NCBI GenBank assembly: GCA_002118135.1
Contig: BDIU01000260.1
Location: 1 to 58,752 of the forward strand
Direction of reading: 5' to 3'
Length of the DNA: 58,752 nt
Source: Trebouxia sp. TZW2008
Lineage: Eukaryota; Chlorophyta; Trebouxiophyceae; Trebouxiales; Trebouxiaceae
Program-made: the position numbers and the translations under genes
Part shown: in pieces, positions 41,306 through 50,600 of the stretch
Layout: the number at the start of each line of letters is the position of its first letter
Numbering within the stretch: the first letter of the stretch is position 1
The notes under the pieces: generated by a model
Told to the model about the DNA's origin: nothing
Database searches by the model: none
What the model saw: only the letters and a program-made list of their open reading frames with translations

Positions 41306-44160
41306 TGCTTCAGTTGCTGCTGCTGAAGCAACTGCTGCTGATGCCTCTGGTGTGCTTGCAGCTCATCATATGAGTAGCGCTGCATAAGCCGCTCCACAAA
41401 GTCATCATCTGAGGCGGGACTTGCACCAGCAATCAACACATCTGAAGCCTGGCCGTTACCTGTGACGTCCTGCTGTGTCTGTGCGTAATTTGCCAGCTGA
41501 GAGTGCATTGGAGAGCCAAAAGCCTGAGGAGCTGTCTGGTCATGCCGGAACTGCCGAGCCTGGCTGCGGTTTGGAGCAGACGATGGGCGCTGACTTTGGT
41601 TCTGCTGAAAGTCAAAAGAGCCATAGCTTTGCTGTTGCTGCTGCTGCTGCTGCTGCTCCTGCTGAGACTGCAGCTGATGCCCTGCAAAGCAGCATGCAAA
41701 AGTTGAGCATGGATGCAACAACCACATCAGGAGAATCAAGGCGCTGCCAACAGGCCACGACCATCCACATCATGCTAAGCAGATGCTTCAAACCGAGTGA
41801 GTGCTTGAAAGTTTCCTGTTACAGGCTACAATAACACACATGTTGAGCAGATGCTTCAATCTGTGTGGGGGGTTATATGTTCCTGTTACAGCCCACGTCA
41901 ATTCACAACATGTCAAGCAGATGCTTCATTCTGAGTCAAATTTAGATATTTCCTGTGGTGAGCTGGTTGCAGGTGCCACACAAACAGGCACCGTGTTTTT
42001 GTCACACAGGAGCCCCACAAAGAGGTGCCACACAAACAGGTGTGAATGGCAGTGCTTCCATCGGATTGGTAGGGTAGCTCACCAAGCTGGCCGCTATCCC
42101 TCTTGTGCTTGAGCTCAGAAACCTCCTTGGACAGATTCTGATTGATGGAGTCTTTGGTGCGGCTTTCTTGCATCAGCGCTGACAGCTTCTGCCGGAGTTC
42201 CTTATTTTCATCATCCAGCACTGCAACAGATCAATATGACACATATAGCTATTGACTCATGAGCCAATTTGCAACTGCAAGATCATGCTAGCCAGTCTAA
42301 TAAACTGCAAGATGCAAAAGAGCTGTGCTGCAAAGGCACTGTGCAGATGTTGCTGCCCAGGGGCAAAGAAGAGAACATGATTGGCAGAGAGAATGTCATG
42401 ACAAGCATGCTTGTAACAGGAGTCAGCAACGTTTTTGATGCATGCAGCTTTCGTGCTCTCATAACGCAAGATGATAAGATGGCAAATCACAGGTGAGATG
42501 CACTCAGCAGAGGTGCAGCTGCTGCACCTGCTTGCTTTGACTGTAGCTTAGTCAGCTGAGGCTCCAAGTTGAACACATCGTCCTGAAGAGTCTGCAGAGT
42601 GTCCTCTAGATCACTAATGTGTTGTAGCTTGCGTATGCGGGACCGCTGAGCAGACTGCCTGTTGGCCAAAACCCGTTTGACCTTGCCACCTTTGCCGTAG
42701 CCTGCACAAAGCTAGAGTATTTGCTCCTATTGTGAACACATCAGCATCTTTGAGGTATTGCTGCTGCAAAATTCTGATGTTGAATTGTGGCCGCGAGCAT
42801 GAGACTGTACTGACACAATGCGAGACACAGATCCTGCCAGAAAGCTTGGGTAAAAATCACTGGGTAGAGACATGGTGAGGAGGCATCAAGCTTGCCAAAT
42901 TGTACAGGGATGCTGTCAGTGTAGTCGCTTTGACAGTTCATACAGCACGATCGCCACAGAAAAGATGGACTCACCATCATCTCCAGAATCATCAAGGTCC
43001 TCACCACTGCTTCCAAAACCCTGCGTCGTGCACAAGAGCAAGCGTCAGCTGGTAGAAAAAGAAGATGCAGGCACATGAATATGGTTACTGAGTGCCTTCA
43101 CTCAATCATGATGGATCAAGCAGTCGCCTAGGGACCACACCCTGCACAAGGCTGGTGCATGCAGCGCAAGCAACATGCTTCAGAGGGGATTGCTGTTCTG
43201 TACCTCTGATGCTTGCGCTGGTGCTGCAAATGTGCTGGAGCTTTACCTCATGGAGCACAGCAAGCTTGGCTTTGCCCTTAGTCATGCGTCCTGACACGCG
43301 CTGTGCAGCAGATACAGGGTGCCTATGGCTTAGTGATGACGGCATCAGCCCTCGTCGAGCTGTCCTTGGCTCACGGCGACCTTTCAGGCGGTCTGAAGCA
43401 GGCACAAGCATGTTAGCTCAGGTGCAGCACAACATGCAGAACAGGCTGCAGCATGCAGCATCAAAAGCAGATTGTCAGGAATTTGGGCTGTTTCCAGCTA
43501 TGTACATTGACATCACGTCTTGCACACAAAAGTGTCCTGACTCTGGCAGCATATGCGCATATGGCCGCACTCAACCTCTCAAGCAGCCCGTGACAGCAAA
43601 GTTGTGTGATATGCCTGCTCACTTTCTTGCAAAAGTACATAATGTGACATGCAAACTGTGCAGCCCTTTGAAGTTTACCTGCTTTGGTCTTGTTTGCTGT
43701 TGATTCATGCAGGTGCTCCGCACCAAATTCTGGCTTGACTTGAACTGAGGCGGTATACAGTTGCTCTTGAACCCTGCCATGCAGGCAGCCACTCATACTC
43801 AGACAGCAAGTTGACTTTGAAGCAGAAGGAACGCGTACTGTGACACAGCTGCTTTGTGATCGATTGTGGCTCGTGCGTTTGCAGAAGGAATCGTCGCACC
43901 TGCTGCTTCCAGCAGCTGCTAAGAGCTGCGAGGACGTGCTCTCTAACGGTGTGCTGTTGGAACGTCTGTGCGTTCCTCTTCTCGGAGGCAGTGAGGCAGC
44001 TATAGCGCCCGCCTGAGCTATGTTGCCTGCGCGAACGTTTGCAGTGTGAGCGCTGGCAAGCACGTCAGGTAGCAGATAGGTCAGGCCGTGGGCGTAACAA
44101 CGACTAACCTGGCTTTAGATCGGCGCACGCCTCCCACTGAAACTGCCAATCGGACGTCAT
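39800..44160 (-). CDS. bZIP transcription factor with polyglutamine tracts
   Basis: Exons 44160-44109, 44026-43679, 43392-43247, 43020-42975, 42701-42528, 42220-42083 and 41681-40240 are in phase. A last exon 39904-39800 is tentative, giving about 816 residues. The N-terminal part is Ser/Arg-rich with THRRSNSTP, a phospho-site-like motif as in plant VIP1/RF2-type factors. An acidic patch (GEDLDDSGDD) precedes the basic region KRVLANRQSAQRSRIRKL (N-x7-R), which is followed by leucine heptads that continue in the next exon (LDDENKELRQKLSALM). The large last exon is Gln/Ser/His-rich with three CAG/CTG-coded poly-Gln runs (near 40621, 41266 and 41632). It should bind DNA as a dimer in the nucleus. 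The first exon (start MTSDWQFQWEAC) is chosen because it supplies an ATG and keeps phase. It is divergent from UBA2. Confidence 0.85.
40619..41666. repeat. CTG/CAG trinucleotide tracts in the bZIP coding exon
   Basis: Pure or near-pure (ctg)n runs lie at about 40621-40650, 41263-41312 and 41632-41657, all read as CAG (Gln) on the coding strand. Such tracts are length-variable. Reverse-strand ORFs over them (poly-Leu or poly-Ala) are artefacts. Confidence 0.95.
41765..42035. repeat. Local tandem repeats in a bZIP intron
   Basis: Units of about 68 bases starting near 41770, 41838 and 41909 share catg..aagcagatgcttca and tttcctgttacag. A second short pair (ggtgccacacaaacagg) follows at 41970 and 42025. 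All lie in the intron between the zipper exon and the poly-Gln exon. Confidence 0.75.
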
Positions 44161-44668
44161 GGTTAGCAAAAGCGCTGTCGCTGATGAGTGTAGCGTTCAA
44201 CCAGCGCGTCGAGCACTCGACACAGAAGCATGCAACACTGGCTTTCAGTTGCTCCGTCACAAAGCCTCGAGCTTCTCAACAAATGGCGTATGCCGACCCA
44301 AGGGGGGGGCAATCAAACTTTGCTTGGAAGCACACGCGTGCTAGCACGCCCACGCATGTGGTGCAAGCTAAAATCAGCTTGGATGCTGCAGTGTGAGAAA
44401 ACGCTCCACATGGGGCATGTGCCTTTGCTGGTCCGACATGCGCTCTTTGGCGCAGCACGCTGCGTTCCGCAGCAATAACGTCGCGCAGCAGCGTCTTATT
44501 TGTTGATCAGTCGAGGAAATCTGCTTGGGAAGTCTTGGGGTGCTGCCTCACCCTCTGCCGCTCGGCAAGGAGCTTAAACCCGAATTAAACGACGTGATCT
44601 GGCTGTTTGCTTCACTGGCGCACCAGTCTCGTCTATCGGTGAAGCCAACAATTTAGCTGCTGGCGGTG
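44161..44668. promoter_or_regulatory. Divergent region between bZIP and UBA2
   Basis: 508 GC-rich bases between the two chosen ATGs. It must hold both promoters and 5' UTRs. A run of nine G lies at about 44301-44309. No TATA box is obvious. Confidence 0.45.
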
Positions 44669-47600
44669 ATGTCTCGATGGCCTGCTTTATGCAGATCCGA
44701 TGAAGCTAAAGCTAAGGTGGGCTTGCCTGCTACAGAATTTGCCTGTGATCAACCTGCTTGTATTCACGTCATGCTTCTGGCATGCAGATCAAAGCTGCCA
44801 AAGTATTGTGTGTAGGGGCCGGTGGAATTGGCTGTGAGCTGTTGAAAACACTGGTTCTGACAGGTTTCACGAACATTCATGTGGTAAGCACCTGTTGCCA
44901 CTTTGTTAAGTTTGACCCCAAGTCGCAGCGTTGACATGATTTGGATGCGCAGATCGACATGGATACTATTGAGACCAGCAACCTCAACAGGCAGTTCCTG
45001 TTCCGGAAACACCATGTTGGGGAGAGCAAGGCCAAAGTGGCAGCAGAAGCTGTGAGGCGCTTTAGGCCAAATGCCAGGATTCAGGCAGATCAGGTGCATA
45101 CATCACACCTGTTTTGAGGCAGTCAAGTCCACAGAGCTGCAGTTAGCTTGCTTTTGCACTACACTTAACCCAAAGTTTGACAGCATCACGTCCATTTTTC
45201 CACATTTTGGGCATGTCACAAGTTCTGCTTGCCTGTGCGCTGTTGGCGGTTTGCAAATCAGGCATGGTCCTGAGCGAGCTCGTGGCACAGTAAATGCTGC
45301 GTATACATTTTTTTGCACTTGCTCACATTCTGAACTGAGCGCAGTGCAGCATGCATCAGAGCACGCATCAATTTCTGCAGCAATCTGAGGGAAGTCCATG
45401 CATGATTCTCCAAGGTCTGGGTTGGCAGTTCAGGATGCACACCATTTACTCTGCAGACCAAACTGCTAATGCACTGAGTGACTGCAGGGCAATGTGAAGG
45501 AGCAGCAGTATGATGTAGACTTCTTCAAGTCCTTTGACCTGGTCATGAATGGCTTAGACAATCTGGAAGCCAGGCGGCATGTCAACCGCCTGTGCTTGGC
45601 AGCTGAGACCCCGCTTATAGAGTCTGGCACTGCAGGCTACCTGGGACAGGTGTCAAAGCCGGCTCATGCTTGCACTAGCTGCTGGTTCGCACAGCACTAA
45701 CACAATCATGAATACAGCCATCAGCATACTCAGATGCCTGCCTGTTCAAGTTTGCCTGAAGTCTGCATACAGACATGTTCAGCACATTGCTCAGCCTCTT
45801 GAGTCTGCTATTCTCTGCTCAAGCTCTTCAAACAGTCGTCTGCAAACCTTGATCCAGAAGCGTCTGCAAGCAGCATACAATCAAATTCAGCATGGCTCCT
45901 GGCAGTTTGGTTCATTCATGTTCAAGGTGGGCATACAGGCATTCTGTCCCTAAGCACCTCTGCCATTTGCAGATGGCTTCTTCAGTTTTGTCCTGTACAC
46001 CTCAAGACAAGTGTACATTTCAAGAGCTGACTAGCAAGAATTGCTCTTACACTGCCTAGCTTATGGCATTCTGCTTTGCAGGCAACAGTGCACATCAGGG
46101 GTGAGACAGAATGCTTTGAGTGCCAACCTAAGCAAGCTCCCAAGACATACCCTGTGTGTACCATACGCAATACGCCAGACAAGCCCATCCACTGCATTGT
46201 ATGGGCCAAGGACCTTCTCTTTCACAGGCTGTTTGGCAGGTACATTGCAACATTTGCTGTTGCTCAGCCACTGGCAAAAGTCCTGCCTCCTGCATGTTCC
46301 CCAGGGCATGTCTGAACTGCTGTCTCTGGGTGCTCTTTTGCACATAAGGTCTCTGGCAATCTTGAAGTTCCCTCCTGAAAGTGTTAAGGCTTGGGCTTCA
46401 AGCTTTTGCTGACTTGGCCAGATTTGCTGCACTTCTTGGCTGAGCAGAACCCATTCAAACAATTTGAGTGCTGTGGCTGAATGAGACTGGCAGTGTTAAC
46501 ATTCCCTTGAGGAAACGCACGCGTCTGCTTACAGCTCTCACAATTTCATTTCATTCAGCTGGTGGTCGTGTTCACTCTCAACAACATGATCAGGTCCGAG
46601 GTTGACCTTGTGATCATTCGTTCTTGACGAGTGAGCTGCTTGGTTAAAATCTCATTAAGTATGAGCAATGGCAGGACAAGGTTGAACAAAAAGCTGGCAC
46701 AGTATGTGTTGCACAGCATGTTTCACGTGAAACGGAATGAACAAGCAACTTAATGTCATCCAGTGTGTGGCCATGATGCAGAGCAGATGCCAAACAGATC
46801 TTGACGCAGGGGGCAGCCCCATCAGACCCTTCTCAAGGCCCTGCAGAAGGACAGGCCAGGGAAGATCCCCATGCAAGACTCGGTGACACAGCATCCTTGA
46901 GACACGTCTAATTGTATGGAACAATGTCGTCACCATCTGGCTATGACGCAGGGCAGATGCTGTGACTGATCTTGATGAAGGGGCAGCCCCTTCAGACCCC
47001 ACTCAGGGCCCTGCAGAAGGGCAGGCTGGGGATGGCCCACAGCCTGATTCAGACTCAGCAGCACAGCCTGAGGCAGACTCGGCAGCACAGCAGCAGGCGT
47101 CGAAAGACCCAAGTGCTTTTTTGAGACAGGAAGGAGAGGATGCAAATGTGTATGCTCGCAGAATCTTTGAGCGGGTGTATGGACATGACATAGAAAGGGT
47201 GCTGAGAATGGAGGTAATGCTATGCTTGCATGCGCTGCATTTGTGCTTCTCAAGAGGGGCACAGTGTCAGAGCTGTTCCGAGCTTTTAAACTCAGGCAAT
47301 GTTTGCGATGGTCGCATGTGCACAAACGACAGCATGCAAGCATGTGAGTATGTCAGAACAGCACTTGCTGACAAGCTACCTGACAAGTTTTGCATCATTG
47401 CAGTCCAAATTTCTGACATTGCTCAGCTATTGATCAAAAAGTGCTTGCAATAGCGGTCCCTTAGATGCAGATCCCTCAAATGCATTGTAGGACATGTGCA
47501 CAACGCTTGAGCCTTCTCTGTTGATGGGAACAGCGCTTGGCTGCATAGGCTGCTTGTTTTGGGGTCATTACAGCAAAGCTTTTGAGATCTTGCAGCTGCG

Positions 47601-50600
47601 TCTTTACAAGTCATGGCAACTGTTTTGAATGAGGTCTGTCAAATGCACTGCAGGATCTATGGACAGCGCATCGGCCTCCCAAGTAGTTTGATGCTAGTGA
47701 GAACATTGCTTGACTGCACAGGCTTTCTGTCCTGGTGTCATTGCAATTATCAGTTTCAGATCTTGCGGCTGCAGATCAACATATGAGATTGCAACTTTTG
47801 CAACCCCGTCAAATGTACAGCAGGACTTGTGGACGACGCGTCAGCCTCCCAAGTACCTCTCTGTTGATGCAAACAGCGTTTGACTGCACAGGCTGCTTGT
47901 TCTGGTATTATTGCAGCCAAACTATTTGAGCACTTGCCGTTGCAGATCAACATGTCAGGGCAGTCTGCATCTATTGTAATTCAGATGTATGAAATGCACT
48001 GCAGGACCTGTGGACAACACGTCAGCCTCCAAGAGCCCTTCACCTCACAGATCCTGAACTGACTGACATTGGCCAGCAACAAAACGGCATCAGCCATCCT
48101 ATCTCCCACTCAACCCCACAAGCAGCCTCTCTTGGGCCTGTCAGTGCGTGCAAGGCTCTAGGCCTGACAGACCAGCATAAGGACTGGAGTTTGCTGGACA
48201 ACACCAAGGTGATAGCTCATGAAACTTGTAGGCTCGTCACTTGGGCAAGCGCATGTCACAGTAGCTGAAGACTGTTGTGTTTTCATGAGTCATACAAGCA
48301 ATGTCAATTTGTTGTAGCTTTCTCAGCAACCCTTAGCTGAACCGCAATGGTTATTGGGCAAGTATGCATGTGTATGGGCAGTCAAGACACCGTCAAGCAG
48401 ACAACTCATTTTGCCTAAGTAAGCAGCATTCCTGCATCAAGGAGTTGTGATGCCCGAATATCCTGATTACAGCCAAGATGACCAGAGCTTTGCAACTGCA
48501 TGAGATACTCACTGTGTCTCACACTTGCTTTGGCTCAAATGCAGGTCTTCCTGAAGGCCATTCAGCTGTTTCTGGAAAAGCGGAGTCAGGATGTGGGTGC
48601 TGCTGTCTTTGACAAGGACGACGATCTGGCTGTGGAGTTTGTCACAGCAGCTGCCAACCTGCGCAGCCTCGCCTACAACATCCCCACTCAGAGCCTGTTT
48701 GCTGCCAAGGCAAGCTGTCCACCACCCTTGATATGAACACAAAGATTGACACATAGCACAGCTTGCAATCCCCATGATAGTGGTCTCACACACAAACATG
48801 CACCACAACAGATCAGGCAGGAGCTTCCAAAACCATCCATGACCTGCTTCCTTAGACTTTTGTTGCTGTCTCATGATGCCACACTCTCTGAGTTAGCTTT
48901 GCATTGCAACATGTTAATGCACGTCTACATATCCCAAATTGCTGTCAGGTCTACAGATCACAACATGCACCACCTGCTGATCTTGATCAAATCGTGTGGC
49001 CTAGACAGATCACGAACCAATGCTGTTCTGTCTCATCTAGACTCTTTGTGGTGACTGGTATATGCGTGTGTGCTTGACGTATGGCTGTGCATCTGCAGGG
49101 CATGGCAGGCAACATCATCCATGCCATAGCAACCACCAATGCCATCATTGCAGGCTTCATTGTCGTAGAAGCTATCAAGGTGCTGTCTGGCGCACAGGAC
49201 CACTGTAAGGTGAGATGATAGTACTTGTGCTGTTAAGCTCTTTTGTATTTATCATGCATAGAAACCCAACTTGCAAGCTCAAGGAACACTGACATGGACA
49301 GTAAACACTCTTTCTGAGATTATGCACTACAAGTAATGAAGCTCTCATGCTGTACAATTGAGTCCAATAACATCAAGAACAATTTACGTTGCATTTTGAA
49401 ATACCAAGATTTGCTGCTTGACAGGCCCCTTCATTCTGTCAGTGGCATTGCTTTTGCAAAGCGTGCTTGTACCCTGCACACTGTACCCTGTATCACTTTG
49501 GGGTACGAGGTCAGAAATTGCAAGTTTACAAAGGTAAGAAGTGTTGATGCCTCTGGATCAACGTTTCATTCTCTATGCAGGCCAGCTTTTTGATGCAAAG
49601 GCCAGTGGGAGGGCGTTTCCTGATTCAGCCCCTGCTGCCGCCAGAGCCAAACCCTGAATGCATGGTGTGTGGCACAGCCCAGCTGCACCTCACACTGGAT
49701 ACTGCTAAGATGACCCTTGCAAACTTCATCAGCGAGGTAATGCGTCACTGCCAATGTGACACTTGTGCGCTTCATCAGCAAACAAGGGCTTCTCATTCCT
49801 TTTGCTGAGTGCATGGTGTGTGGTACAGCCCAGTTGCACCCCACACTGGACACTGCCAAGATGACCCTTGCACACTTCAGCAGTCAGGTAAGATGTACGT
49901 GCCGAGATGGCACTGTTGCTACTCATCAGCACAACAGCTCCACAGTGCCATGGGTGAGTGCATGGTGTGCGGCACTGCTCAACTGCACCTTACCTTGGAC
50001 ACTGCCAAGACGACACTTTCATACTTGACCAGCAAGGTAACGTGCCTCACCTTCGACACTGTCAAGATCCTACTTGCACAATTCATCAGCAAGGAAGCTG
50101 CACATCTCAAGTACTGAGTGCATGGTGTGCAGCTCGACTCAGCTGAGTCGCCCCAGAACTTGTCAAGAATGACATACATGGGCACTGACCTCAGCATGGC
50201 AACTTTGCATGGTGCTGTTCCTGAACTAATGTCAGCTATTCATTTGTGCAAGATCAGCCAGTGTGCTGCAGTCTGGCAGCAACAAAGACAGCCTTGCAGT
50301 CGGCACAGAAATCTTGTGCAGTAATTTCTCTTTGTAAGGACACTCAATGTAAGGTCATCCTCAATGCAAGGACAATGCAATTGATAACCAATCACTGCAT
50401 TCTGACTGCTGTGGCACCTCTGAGTAGGCACAATCAAATGAGGACAAAATTGTTGTGAACCAGAGCAGTCGTCACAAAGAGTTACTGTACCTGGGTGCCA
50501 GTATAATCTCAGATAATTGTGCAGCAGTCAGTGTGGTCAAGATTGGGTCTGCATCTGGCACCCACATGTTGTTTCCCAGGCTGCCTCTTTAGACAAAGGC

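Noticed and set aside
40200..41840. Plus-strand ORFs with poly-Leu or poly-Ala opposite the Gln-rich bZIP exon
   Set aside because: They are shadows of CTG/CAG tracts with no splice support or domain.
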